From: Bacteroidales bacterium
Lineage (GTDB): Bacteria > Bacteroidota > Bacteroidia > Bacteroidales > UBA3824
DNA length: 64,000 nt
Assembly: GCA_017412115.1 (NCBI GenBank)
Contig: JAFPYR010000040.1
Location: 1 to 64,000, forward strand
Direction of reading: 5' to 3'
In this document: positions 43,676 through 52,765 of the stretch, one piece after another
How positions within the stretch are numbered: the first letter of the stretch is position 1
Layout of the letters: each line of letters begins with the position of its first letter
Program-made: the position numbers and the translations under genes
Notes under the pieces: model-generated
Seen by the model: only the letters and a program-made list of their open reading frames with translations
Databases searched by the model: none
Told to the model about the DNA's origin: nothing

Positions 43676-44791
43676 ATGATAAAAAAATACGCACCGCATA
43701 GAGCGGATATTGTTGGGAGCTTTTTGCGCCCGAAGAAATTAAAAGAAGCAAGACTCCTGTTTTCAAAAGGAGAAATTGGAGCTAATGAGCTTAAAGATTT
43801 GGAAGATAAGCTGATAGAAGAGCTGATTTTAAAACAAAAGGCTCATGGCTTAAAAGTAATCACTGATGGAGAATTCCGTCGTGCTTATTGGCATTTGGAT
43901 TTTATGTGGGGTTTTAATGGTGTTGAAAAAATTGAACTTGAACATGGTTACAAATTTCACGGCGAAGAAACTGCAAAAGGTTCAATAAAACTTGTGGAAA
44001 AAATATCCGGAGAAAATCATCCTTTTGTAGAGCATTTTAAATTTGTAAAGCAGTTTGAAACTCCCGGCGTTGTTGCAAGACAAACTATTCCTGCTCCTGC
44101 GCAATTTTTAGCAGAATTGTTCCGCGGAGATAATATTATAAATACCCGCAATATTTATCCGGATTTGAACGAACTTGAACATGATATAGCTAAAGCTTAT
44201 CAGACTGTGATGAATGATTTGAAAAAAGCCGGTTGCAAAAATATTCAGTTTGATGATTGTACATGGGGAATGATTGTTGATAAGGATTATTTGAAAACTA
44301 AATTTTCTAAAGGTTTTGTTTTTGATATTGAAGCCGAAAGAGGTCTGCGTCTTAATAATTGTGCGCTTTCAAATCGACCCGAAGATGTTACTATAACGAC
44401 GCATATTTGTAGGGGAAACTATCATTCCACTTATGCGAGTCAAGGGCCGTATGATGATGTTGCTCCTTATGTTTTTGCTCGGGAAAATGTTGATGCGTTG
44501 TATTTGGAGTTTGACGACGAACGCTCCGGCGGTTTTGAACCTTTGAAAGAAGTTTCGCCTGAAAAATCCGTTGTATTGGGTTTAATTACTTCTAAATCAC
44601 CTATTTTGGAAAATAAAGATTTTGTGAAAGAAAGAATAGTCAAGGCCTCGGAATTTGTTCCTATCGACAGATTGTGTTTGAGTCCGCAATGCGGTTTTGC
44701 CTCGTGTGAAATCGGCAATAAACTTACCGAAGATCAGCAGTGGGCAAAAATAGATTTGGTTCAAGAGATCGCAAGTGAGGTTTGGGAATGA
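43676..44791 (+). CDS. MetE-like methyltransferase (YxjG/YxjH type)
   Basis: This 371-residue protein corresponds to the C-terminal catalytic domain of cobalamin-independent methionine synthase. Zinc ligands are visible in THICRGNYHS and SPQCGFAS, with acidic residues in FDDCTWG and LEFDDERSGG. ADIVGSFLRP and VITDGEFRR are family marks. Stand-alone proteins of this type (YxjG/YxjH) transfer methyl groups to homocysteine from small donors; the donor here is unknown. It is divergent from an Lrp-type regulator and ends at a terminator. Confidence 0.88.
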   Translation: MIKKYAPHRADIVGSFLRPKKLKEARLLFSKGEIGANELKDLEDKLIEELILKQKAHGLKVITDGEFRRAYWHLDFMWGFNGVEKIELEHGYKFHGEETAKGSIKLVEKISGENHPFVEHFKFVKQFETPGVVARQTIPAPAQFLAELFRGDNIINTRNIYPDLNELEHDIAKAYQTVMNDLKKAGCKNIQFDDCTWGMIVDKDYLKTKFSKGFVFDIEAERGLRLNNCALSNRPEDVTITTHICRGNYHSTYASQGPYDDVAPYVFARENVDALYLEFDDERSGGFEPLKEVSPEKSVVLGLITSKSPILENKDFVKERIVKASEFVPIDRLCLSPQCGFASCEIGNKLTEDQQWAKIDLVQEIASEVWE

Positions 44792-44792
44792 A

Positions 44793-44828
44793 AAAAATCC
44801 GGTTTTTTAAAGCCGGATTTTTTCGTTT
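44793..44828. terminator. Bidirectional intrinsic terminator
   Basis: AAAAATCCGG (44793-44802) pairs with CCGGATTTTT (44813-44822), with A and T runs on each side. It lies between the MetE-like gene and a convergent hypothetical gene whose stop is inside the loop. Confidence 0.85.
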
Positions 44829-45886
44829 TTTACAAATTCTTCTATTGCCTTTTCAAATGCTTTTTGACCGTTGTGAAACTGCGGGAACAAATCGTATGCG
44901 GTGTTGATGATTTCCTCAATGTGAGTGCCGAAATCGAAAACGGCATTTTTAAAATCATTAACATTAACTCCTAAACGCTTTATTAAATCGAATTGCAAAT
45001 CGGAATAACCCATGACATCGGTGGCTGAGGGCGAAAATTCAAAGTCGCTGCCGTTGAGTCTTAACGTGCTGAGGTCTTTTAAGTTTTTGTTTAATAAAAG
45101 TTTTTTAACGTTTTGTTCTGCAATTAAATACGCCTCTAACGGAAAATCTTCGTATACGAAACTGCATTTTATGGTTTGGGTTTGAGAAATCTCTTCTAAA
45201 CGAAATCCTTGAATAATTTCAGTTAAAGGGGTTTCCAAAGTTTTATCTTCGTAGTTTGCAATATAAAAATCGTTGCAACGGGAAAAAAGATAACACCCTT
45301 GAGGAATGTAAAGTGTTTTGTTTTTCAGCGGCGAGTATTTTCCGTCAAATTTTTTTAGGGTGTAATTCAAAACCGTTTCTTTGTTTTCTTCATCGTTTTC
45401 TTTTATGAAAGTGCATTTTGCGCCTAAATCTTTTAATGTTTTGATTGTGCTGACAATAAGTCTTGAATAATTGCAGCGGTAAGCCGGTGCGGTTTTGAGC
45501 GTAAAATCAGGGTTGAGCGAAAAATTTTCCGACGAAAAAATTTCTTCTCTAAATGACGAAATTTCTCTGTAACTTTTGGTTTTAAAGTGATTAAAAAAAT
45601 CTCTCAAATGATTTTTTCTGATGGCACAGCAGATGTTTTCGTAGTAAAAAGTGTTAGGCGAAATCTTGTGAATCAGCTTTGCCGTTTTCTCTAAAGAGGA
45701 AAAATCGAAAAATAATTTTTTGTTATTTTTTTGAAATACATTTTCCGAAATAAATCGGGATAAAATTATATTTTCTTTTATAAATATCAGATTTTCAGGA
45801 ATTTCTAATTCTACTTTCTCCCCGTTGAACGATAAAATCAACGCAGAAAACAAATCGGAAAGCGTTTTGAATTTGAATTTAAACAT
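44807..45886 (-). CDS. Hypothetical protein
   Basis: The product has 359 residues, rich in Phe, Lys, Asn and Glu, without a signal peptide or membrane segment, so it is probably cytoplasmic. I recognise no motif. AYRCNYSRLIVSTIKTLKDLGAKCTF and YIPQGCYLFSRCNDFYIANYEDK are the most distinctive stretches (each quoted in part of residues about 145-245). The ATG at 45886 fits a promoter 19 bases upstream; a longer form starting at 45985 would run through that promoter and the divergent gene. It ends within a terminator hairpin. Confidence 0.65.
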   Translation of the reverse strand: MFKFKFKTLSDLFSALILSFNGEKVELEIPENLIFIKENIILSRFISENVFQKNNKKLFFDFSSLEKTAKLIHKISPNTFYYENICCAIRKNHLRDFFNHFKTKSYREISSFREEIFSSENFSLNPDFTLKTAPAYRCNYSRLIVSTIKTLKDLGAKCTFIKENDEENKETVLNYTLKKFDGKYSPLKNKTLYIPQGCYLFSRCNDFYIANYEDKTLETPLTEIIQGFRLEEISQTQTIKCSFVYEDFPLEAYLIAEQNVKKLLLNKNLKDLSTLRLNGSDFEFSPSATDVMGYSDLQFDLIKRLGVNVNDFKNAVFDFGTHIEEIINTAYDLFPQFHNGQKAFEKAIEEFVKNEKIRL

Positions 45887-45903
45887 TTTAATTTTTATTT
45901 TTG
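45872..45903 (+). promoter_or_regulatory. Promoter of the Ig-like lipoprotein operon
   Basis: TTTG (45872-45875), a 20-base spacer and TATTTTTG (45896-45903) match the Bacteroidota consensus. The -33 box lies inside the divergent gene. Confidence 0.75.
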
Positions 45904-45904
45904 C

Positions 45905-45935
45905 CAAAAATATGAAATTAAAAGATGACTTCAAA
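45905..45935 (-). promoter_or_regulatory. Promoter of the divergent hypothetical gene
   Basis: On the minus strand TTTG (45935-45932), a 19-base spacer and TATTTTTG (45912-45905) match the consensus. The -33 box lies in codons 3-4 of the Ig-like lipoprotein gene, and the two -7 boxes are separated by one base. Confidence 0.75.
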
Positions 45936-48873
45936 AATAAAAAACATTTTTTTTGCATTGTGTCTTGCATTGTTTGCGATGACACTTATATTTTCATGTG
46001 CGCAAATAGGTACTGTTTCGGGCGGTGATAAAGATACTGCCGCGCCTTACATCAAAAAAAGCCGTCCCGATATTTATTCGGCTCAATTTGACGGCAAAAA
46101 AGTCAAAATAAAATTCAACGAATATTATTCGCTTGACAACGTGGAGCAAAAATTTTTGATGTCTCCGCCTCAGGATAGCGTTAAACCCAAAATTAAAGTG
46201 AAGGGAAAATGGCTTTTTGTTAAGTTTAAAGAGCCTTTGAAGCCTGATACGACTTATACATTAAAGTTTTTTGACGCTGTAAAAGATTACAACGAGGGTA
46301 ATGTTATTGAGGATTTTGATTTTGTATTTTCAACGGGTTCCACTGTTGATACCTGTGCTGTTTCTGGTCAGGTTTTTGATGCTCAAACTCTTGAAAGACA
46401 AAAAGATATGTTAATCGGTCTTTACGGTGCGCAGACGGGTTTTTCGGATTCTGTTCCGATTAACAGAAAACCTGATTACATAACCCGTACCGATACGGCG
46501 GGACGTTTTAAAGTTGATAACATTATTCCGGGCGAATATATGGTTTTCGGACTTTCGGATATTAACGAAACGCAGCGTTTTGACCTTGAAAACGAGAAAA
46601 TTGCGTTTTTGAAAACTAAAGTTACGGCAAAGGCTGAAAGAGTGAGAAAAATCGACTCACTTCCTGCAGGAACTATTCTTCACCTTGGCGAAAAAGGACA
46701 CCGTATACTTGATACTATTCTTTCTGATACGGTTATTATTCAGGATTTGCTTTATACAACGCCTAACAACATAAAACTTTATAGTTTTGAGGAAGTTCAT
46801 CTCGTTCAGTATATATCTGAAAGAACGAGGGATATGCGTTGTCGTGTAAAGTTGTACTTTAATAAAACGGTCGGAGAGGACTCCGTTTTGATAACATACG
46901 TTGATGATACTCTTAAAAGTCCTCAGATGATTTATGATTACAACAAAACGAGAGATTCTTTGATTGTTTGGTTTAAGGACACAGCCGATATTAACAACGA
47001 TACTTTACAAATCCGTGTTACTTTTTCAACGCTTGACAGTCTAAAACGTCCTACGCTTGAGACTGATACTTTGAGCGTGAAATTCAATGCGAAAAAATTA
47101 GCAAAGTCGGAGAAAAAAGTAGATACTGGCATTGACAGCCTTCAGTTTAGGATTAAGAGTAATTTTAACGGTGATTTCGATATAAAAGGTTCGGTTAATA
47201 TTCAAATTCCGATAATTTTGAACTCTGTTGATACTTCGCTTTTAAAACTTTATGAGGCGGTTGATAGCTCTTTTGTCGAGGATATGAACAATAAGATTAT
47301 CAAGGCTGTCCGTTTGGATTCTGCTTTTTACCGTGTGATTTTCAAACGTCCGATTTCGGGTGATATTGTTTTTTATCCGACTGATTCTATTGTGTCAAAA
47401 GATTGGTACAAAGCAACTTATAATTCAACACGTGATACAGTTGATATTGAGGTTACGGATTCGGCGATGATAAGAAAATCTAAGTTTCAGAACCTTTTGA
47501 AGTATCATAACGAGTATTATTTGGGGCAGATGCAAAAAATCCGTGATTCAGTGCCGACGGTTATAATTCCTCAAAAAATTATTTCATACAGCCGTCCTTC
47601 GAGAGATACGATTAAAGTTTTGTTGGAAAAATCTCCTAAACGCGGTGTTGAGGTTTCGCCCATTAATTTGGAAAAATTCCCTGAAAACGGTATTGAGGTT
47701 TTTCAAGATAGGGATAGAATTACGCTTTTGTTGAGAGATACTTCGGCAGTTTTCAAAGATACGTTGGTTTTGAAATTCAATTCTTATGACCGTCAGATTT
47801 TCAACAAAAACAAAAAACTTGTTGATAAAATTTATAAAGATACACTTTTTGCAATTTATAAAATTCCGTTCCAAAGATTGGTTTCTAATGATCTGTCCGG
47901 AGAGGATACGATTAGATTTGTTTTTGAGAGAAAACTCAAAACAATTCCGAATCTTGGGCTAACCTCTTTCCCCGAAAAAGGAAATTCATGGTATAGCGGT
48001 TTTCTCTCGCAAAGTAGAGATACTTTTTGCGCCGTAATCAACGATCCTCAGATTAAGAACTTAGATACTGTTAATTATACTATCAGTTATATGTCACTTA
48101 CCAAAAAAGAGGTTGATACTTTGATTTGTGATACTTTGCGTTTTATTCCTCCTAAAGAAGATGTTTCGCAAAAAAATCAAGGCGGCCGCCGTCGTAAAAG
48201 TGATGCCGGAAGGGATTCAAAGCGTGAAAACGAAGAAAAGCAAAAAAATATGTATTCCGCTAACCTGCTTTTTGAAAAACATTATATTATGGAAAGGGAT
48301 ACGATGAATGCTAAAAATCTTGTTTTGAAATACGATTTTGAACCCGGCAAACAATATGTTTTGGAGGTTGATGATTCTACTTTCAATTCGATTTATAATA
48401 CGCCTAACCTTTATTTGAATTCAAAGGCAAAAATCCGTGAGCTTGATTACTACGGCACATTAACGGTAAATCTTATGAATTTGGGAGCGGTTGAAAATTA
48501 TCCTGACCTTGATGAGGATTTGCCGCCGTTTGAAGAGCTTGATACTGCAAGGTCGCTCAGACGTAAAATCAATCCGAAAGATACGCTTCCAATTACTGAA
48601 AAACGCATTAAACAGGGTCAGGTAATAGTATGCCTTTGCAACGATAAAGGCGAAATTAAATACTCCAAAACGGCAAAAGAAGATTCTTCCGTTATGTTTG
48701 ATTTTATTTTGCCGGGAGATTATCTTGTGAAAATTATTTGCGATAAAAATTCCAACGGGAAATGGGACACGGGTAAATATTTGGAAAATCTTTATCCCGA
48801 AAGAGTTTTTGAGTTTCCTAAAAAACAGACCGTTAAGTCGAAATGGGAAACCAAATTGAATTGGAAATTTTAG
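45925..48873 (+). CDS. Large lipoprotein with an SbsA-type Ig-like domain
   Basis: The product has 982 residues with a lipoprotein signal ending LIFSC (C25). Immediately after come GGDKDTAAPY and an Ig-like (SbsA type) domain: KKVKIKFNEYYSL, SPPQDSVKPKIKVKGKWLFVKF, LKPDTTYTLKF. A long beta-rich middle of repeated Ig-like strands follows. The C-terminal about 85 residues (GQVIVCLCNDKGE, NSNGKWDTGKYLENLYPE) resemble a carboxypeptidase-regulatory or DUF2141-like fold. Such proteins are common Bacteroidota surface or periplasmic lipoproteins of unknown function. A GH97 gene follows 15 bases later. Confidence 0.85.
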   Translation: MTSKIKNIFFALCLALFAMTLIFSCAQIGTVSGGDKDTAAPYIKKSRPDIYSAQFDGKKVKIKFNEYYSLDNVEQKFLMSPPQDSVKPKIKVKGKWLFVKFKEPLKPDTTYTLKFFDAVKDYNEGNVIEDFDFVFSTGSTVDTCAVSGQVFDAQTLERQKDMLIGLYGAQTGFSDSVPINRKPDYITRTDTAGRFKVDNIIPGEYMVFGLSDINETQRFDLENEKIAFLKTKVTAKAERVRKIDSLPAGTILHLGEKGHRILDTILSDTVIIQDLLYTTPNNIKLYSFEEVHLVQYISERTRDMRCRVKLYFNKTVGEDSVLITYVDDTLKSPQMIYDYNKTRDSLIVWFKDTADINNDTLQIRVTFSTLDSLKRPTLETDTLSVKFNAKKLAKSEKKVDTGIDSLQFRIKSNFNGDFDIKGSVNIQIPIILNSVDTSLLKLYEAVDSSFVEDMNNKIIKAVRLDSAFYRVIFKRPISGDIVFYPTDSIVSKDWYKATYNSTRDTVDIEVTDSAMIRKSKFQNLLKYHNEYYLGQMQKIRDSVPTVIIPQKIISYSRPSRDTIKVLLEKSPKRGVEVSPINLEKFPENGIEVFQDRDRITLLLRDTSAVFKDTLVLKFNSYDRQIFNKNKKLVDKIYKDTLFAIYKIPFQRLVSNDLSGEDTIRFVFERKLKTIPNLGLTSFPEKGNSWYSGFLSQSRDTFCAVINDPQIKNLDTVNYTISYMSLTKKEVDTLICDTLRFIPPKEDVSQKNQGGRRRKSDAGRDSKRENEEKQKNMYSANLLFEKHYIMERDTMNAKNLVLKYDFEPGKQYVLEVDDSTFNSIYNTPNLYLNSKAKIRELDYYGTLTVNLMNLGAVENYPDLDEDLPPFEELDTARSLRRKINPKDTLPITEKRIKQGQVIVCLCNDKGEIKYSKTAKEDSSVMFDFILPGDYLVKIICDKNSNGKWDTGKYLENLYPERVFEFPKKQTVKSKWETKLNWKF

Positions 48874-48888
48874 CTAAAAAAAATATTT

Positions 48889-50766
48889 ATGAGCCGTGTT
48901 TTCTTGTTTTGGGTTTTAATGCTTTTTAGCGTGAATGTTTTTGCGCAAAAGATTATAACAGAGGCTTTTTCGCCTGATAAAAAATACAAATTAGAGGTTT
49001 TTTATCAGGATTCGCTTTTGAAATTTTCTCTGAAAGATACCAAAACTGATACGGCTTTGATTGCTCCTTCTCGGCTCGGTTTTTTGTTGGATACAGTTTT
49101 GAATTGCGTAACTTCAGCCGATACTCTTGTTAGTGTCAAGAAAAAGAAATATTCGGGATTTTTGGTTTCGGATTTTGCGGAAAGAAAAAAACAAGAAGAT
49201 AAGTATTCGGCTTTAATATTGAGTTTTAAGTCCTCTGATATAAAGTATTGCGTTAATTTAAGAATTTATAACCGGGCTGTTGCCGTGAGTTATTCTTTTT
49301 TAGCGAAAAAATTATATCAAATCAAAAAGGATTTTACCGAGTTTAACCTTTCTCCCTTGAATTTTTATTATTACAGAGAATACCGTGTTGAAAGCGGATA
49401 TTCTTTGGGCGAGGGCGATATGTTTGGTGCGATGACACCGGTTTTCATAAAAGACAACAATAGTGATTTTTCTGCTACAATCAATGATGCTGCAAATTAC
49501 GGCAGCTCCGATAAAATGCGTGTTGATTTGAGGAATAAAATATTTACTTTTTTAGGAGCTTTTGTAAAAGATACTTCTTTAGTTACACCATGGCGTTATA
49601 TCGTTTTTGCAGATACGCCGACGGAAATGATTGAAAACAAATATGTTATTTATTCGCTAAATTTTCCTAACAAAAGAGATACTTTTGACTATTCTTGGCT
49701 TAAGGCGGGGACGGCTTTCCGTTATCCTGAAAACCAATATTCATGGGAGAGAATAAAACAATGTGTAGATTTTTGTGATAAAAATCAAATCAAGTATCTT
49801 CATTTTGATGCCGGTTGGTACGGTTTCGGTTATAATCACGAGAATGATAAAAATTCCGATCCTATGCGTCCCGTTAAGGGTTTTGATGTTAAGAAAACCG
49901 TTGATTATGCCCGTGAAAAAAATGTCGGAATAGTGCTTTATGTCAATCAGATGGCTTGGCGTATTTATAATAACGATGCTATTTTGGATACTTTTGCGGT
50001 TTGGGGCATCAAAGGCATAAAACTTGGGTTTATGTCTTCAAGGAGTGCCCGTGCGCTTTCTGATGTTTATACAATCGTTCAAAAGGCTGCTCAGCGAAAA
50101 ATTTTTGTAAACGTTCATGACGAAATGCGCCCAACGGGGACGGAAGCCGTTTTCAAAAATCTTTTTACGATGGAGGGTATCAGAGGCAACGAACATATTG
50201 ATAATACTTCGTATCATACTATGCTTCTGCCTTTTACGCGGTTTATGGCGGGTGCGGCTGATTATACTTTTTGTTATCCGGGTTATCCGAGGGAGCTCAA
50301 CGGCAAACTTAACGAGATGCGGACAACGAAGGGACATCAAATGGCTCTTTCCGTGATATTTTTTTCACCGCTACAAAATATTTTGTGGTACGGAAAGCCG
50401 GAAATGTATCAAAAGGAAAACGAAATCGAATTTTTTAAAAATTTGCCTACCGTTTGGGACGATTTTAGAATTATCGACGGTAAACCCTCAAATTATTTCG
50501 CTATTGCAAGACGCAGCGCAGAAAAATGGTATTTTGCCGTTGCAACAGCTTTTAAACGTGATTTTGAATTGCCTCTTAATTTTTTGGGCAAAAAAGAAAA
50601 ATACACCGCTAAAATTTTTGAAGATGCTCCGAAATCTGGAGTTATGATTAAGGAGATTGAGGATTTAAGCGGTATTAACTCTTTGAATTTCAAATTAACG
50701 GCAAACGGCGGGGCTACCGTTATTTTCGATAGTAAACCCCGCCGCTTAAAGAACAAAAAAAACTAA
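48889..50766 (+). CDS. Glycoside hydrolase family 97 protein
   Basis: This is a 625-residue exported enzyme (signal peptide about residues 1-19) of the GH97 family, which includes SusB-type alpha-glucosidases and retaining alpha-galactosidases. It has the N-terminal beta-sandwich, a (beta/alpha)8 barrel with HFDAGWYGFGYNHEND and VNVHDEMRPTGTEAVF, and MEGIRGNEH. At the position where retaining members have the nucleophile Asp (K-V-D-F) it reads IKLGFMSS. That suggests an inverting SusB-like mechanism or lost activity. It is in an operon with the Ig-like lipoprotein gene. Substrate unknown. Confidence 0.9.
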   Translation: MSRVFLFWVLMLFSVNVFAQKIITEAFSPDKKYKLEVFYQDSLLKFSLKDTKTDTALIAPSRLGFLLDTVLNCVTSADTLVSVKKKKYSGFLVSDFAERKKQEDKYSALILSFKSSDIKYCVNLRIYNRAVAVSYSFLAKKLYQIKKDFTEFNLSPLNFYYYREYRVESGYSLGEGDMFGAMTPVFIKDNNSDFSATINDAANYGSSDKMRVDLRNKIFTFLGAFVKDTSLVTPWRYIVFADTPTEMIENKYVIYSLNFPNKRDTFDYSWLKAGTAFRYPENQYSWERIKQCVDFCDKNQIKYLHFDAGWYGFGYNHENDKNSDPMRPVKGFDVKKTVDYAREKNVGIVLYVNQMAWRIYNNDAILDTFAVWGIKGIKLGFMSSRSARALSDVYTIVQKAAQRKIFVNVHDEMRPTGTEAVFKNLFTMEGIRGNEHIDNTSYHTMLLPFTRFMAGAADYTFCYPGYPRELNGKLNEMRTTKGHQMALSVIFFSPLQNILWYGKPEMYQKENEIEFFKNLPTVWDDFRIIDGKPSNYFAIARRSAEKWYFAVATAFKRDFELPLNFLGKKEKYTAKIFEDAPKSGVMIKEIEDLSGINSLNFKLTANGGATVIFDSKPRRLKNKKN

Positions 50767-51002
50767 ATTTCAGTTATGCTTACCGCCTTAAAACCGTCTT
50801 GGTTTTTGGCTTTGTCAAATGCGCTGACAAATTCGCCTTTTACGGTGGCATTATCTTTTATTCCGCTTTCTGCCAATAATTTAGCCGGAATGAAAATCGC
50901 AGCTCCGTTAAAATTTACAAAGCCGTAACCGTTTTCTGAAACGATTAATTTTCCGGCAAAAGGAAATGCTTCTTCCTTTTCGTTATGTTTCTTTTTTTTC
51001 AT
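50763..51002 (-). CDS. Small OB-fold-like (cold-shock-type) protein
   Basis: The product has 79 residues with a Lys/His/Glu-rich N-terminus. It then has GKLIVSENGYGFVNFNG, AIFIPAKLLAESGIKDNATVKGE (residues about 35-57) and a final strand. The GYGFV...IFIP pattern is that of the RNA-binding OB domain at the N-terminus of RNase R/RNase II and of cold-shock proteins. A nucleic-acid-binding role is inferred. Its stop codon shares a CTAA with the GH97 stop. Confidence 0.7.
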   Translation of the reverse strand: MKKKKHNEKEEAFPFAGKLIVSENGYGFVNFNGAAIFIPAKLLAESGIKDNATVKGEFVSAFDKAKNQDGFKAVSITEI

Positions 51003-51026
51003 ATGATTGTTTTAAAAAGTTTTTTT

Positions 51027-52703
51027 TTAATAATGGAACGAACTGCCCGTTAAAAATTCCCTTAAAATTGATGTCGGTGGAATTTCGTTGTCGGGAAATT
51101 CTTTGAAATATGATAAAAATTTTATAAGTCTTTGTGCTTCAGCGTATTCGGGAGTACGCTCCGAAACGTTTTGTAACAGAGGTTCTGCATAAACCTTTAT
51201 AACGCCTAACTCATACGGCAGTGCGGAGTTGAACATAACGTCAGCCTCTTCCTGAAACGGAAAAATATTTTTGTTTTCGCCCCGTCTTACGCTCGGCCAA
51301 CGTTTTATTGTTTCCTCTGCCGAATAATGTCTGTAACGGAAATCCCTGATTATACGCCTTAAAAGTCTGTTGTCGGTGGTCGGAATGCGGTTGTGAGAGT
51401 CGATTCCGATAGGCGTTAAAGCCGAAACATAGATTTTAAATTTTTTGTCAGCGGGAATCATCTGACTCAATGTCGGATTCAGACCGTGAATACCTTCAAC
51501 GACGAAAACGGTTTTTTCGTCTGCCGTCATCGTTTCGCCTTTGTATTCGCGTTTTCCCGTCTGAAAATTATATGTCGGCATTTTAACGGTTTCTCCGTTC
51601 ATCATCGCCAAAATATCTTCGTTAAATTGTTTATAATCAACGGCTTCGAGAGCTTCGAAATCATATTCGCCTTTCTCGTCCCTCGGTGTATTTTCTCTAT
51701 TGACGAAATAATTATCCAAAGATATTTGCACAGGTTTCAATCCCGCAACCCTTAACTGAATGCACAGACGTTTTGATGTCGTGGTTTTGCCCGAAGACGA
51801 AGGACCGGCGATTAAAACCAATTTTACATTGCCTTTTTGTTTGATTAAATCGGCGATTTGAGCGATTTTTTTCTCGTGCAATGCCTCGGCTACTTTTATA
51901 ATTTCGCCGGAATAACCCTCTTTAACAGCTTTGTTGAGGGTATTAACGGTGGAGATTCCCAAAAGTTTGCCCCAAGATTTGTATTCGCGGAAAACTTCAA
52001 AAAGTTTGTCTTGTTTTTCGAGCGGAAGAATTTCCATGGTCTTGAAATTCGTGGGAAATCTTAGCAGCAAGCCGTCATAATACGGTATTAAATCAAAGAC
52101 ACTCAGATATTTAGTAGAAGGAACAAGATACGAGGTGTAATAATCCTGAAAACCGTCAATCGAATAAACTGAGGAGAAAAATCTGCCTCTGTCCTCAAAA
52201 AGTTTTACCCTTTCTTCCATGCCCTGCGCTTTGAAAATTTCAGCGGCTTTGGTTGAAAGAATTTCTTTTCTTTCAATCGGGAGGTCTACTTTTACGAGTT
52301 GAATCATACGGGCTTTTACCTTTGATACTAATTCTTCGTCAGGTTTTACCTCGTGTCCTTCTTGATCGGAAATTTCGCAGTAAAAACCTTTGCTGATACT
52401 ATGATCGATGATGACTTTGAGCGTAGGAGCTATGTCATGAAAGGCTTTTACCAACAAAAAACACAAAGAACGCTGATACATTTTTTGACCTTCGGCAGAT
52501 TCAATGTCAAAAAACTTTATGACTTTGGGTTTGAAAAGCGAATAATCAAGTTCTTTGATTTTGTTGTTAACAAAGGCTCCGATTAGGGGTTTGTCGAGCG
52601 TAATATTCTGATCCTCTGCAATATCTTTTAACGGTGTACCAACGGGATACTGTTTGGTAACATCGGTATTAATACAATATATGTCCAAAAGTTTTTTATC
52701 CAT
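51027..52703 (-). CDS. udk: TGS-domain uridine kinase-like protein
   Basis: The product has 558 residues. An N-terminal TGS-type domain (about 1-65) and a threonyl-tRNA-synthetase-like accessory domain (about 66-230) precede a uridine kinase domain with the P-loop VLIAGPSSSGKTTTSKRL, SLDNYFVNRENTPRD and VVEGIHGLNP. This fusion is widespread in Bacteroidota and other phyla. The kinase would phosphorylate uridine or cytidine, or another small molecule; the role of the TGS part is unknown. Confidence 0.9.
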   Translation of the reverse strand: MDKKLLDIYCINTDVTKQYPVGTPLKDIAEDQNITLDKPLIGAFVNNKIKELDYSLFKPKVIKFFDIESAEGQKMYQRSLCFLLVKAFHDIAPTLKVIIDHSISKGFYCEISDQEGHEVKPDEELVSKVKARMIQLVKVDLPIERKEILSTKAAEIFKAQGMEERVKLFEDRGRFFSSVYSIDGFQDYYTSYLVPSTKYLSVFDLIPYYDGLLLRFPTNFKTMEILPLEKQDKLFEVFREYKSWGKLLGISTVNTLNKAVKEGYSGEIIKVAEALHEKKIAQIADLIKQKGNVKLVLIAGPSSSGKTTTSKRLCIQLRVAGLKPVQISLDNYFVNRENTPRDEKGEYDFEALEAVDYKQFNEDILAMMNGETVKMPTYNFQTGKREYKGETMTADEKTVFVVEGIHGLNPTLSQMIPADKKFKIYVSALTPIGIDSHNRIPTTDNRLLRRIIRDFRYRHYSAEETIKRWPSVRRGENKNIFPFQEEADVMFNSALPYELGVIKVYAEPLLQNVSERTPEYAEAQRLIKFLSYFKEFPDNEIPPTSILREFLTGSSFHY

Positions 52704-52765
52704 ATAGTTTTTGTTTTTAGTTTTTTAAAAGTAGTGATTTTTAACGGATTTTAAAAGTTAATTTT

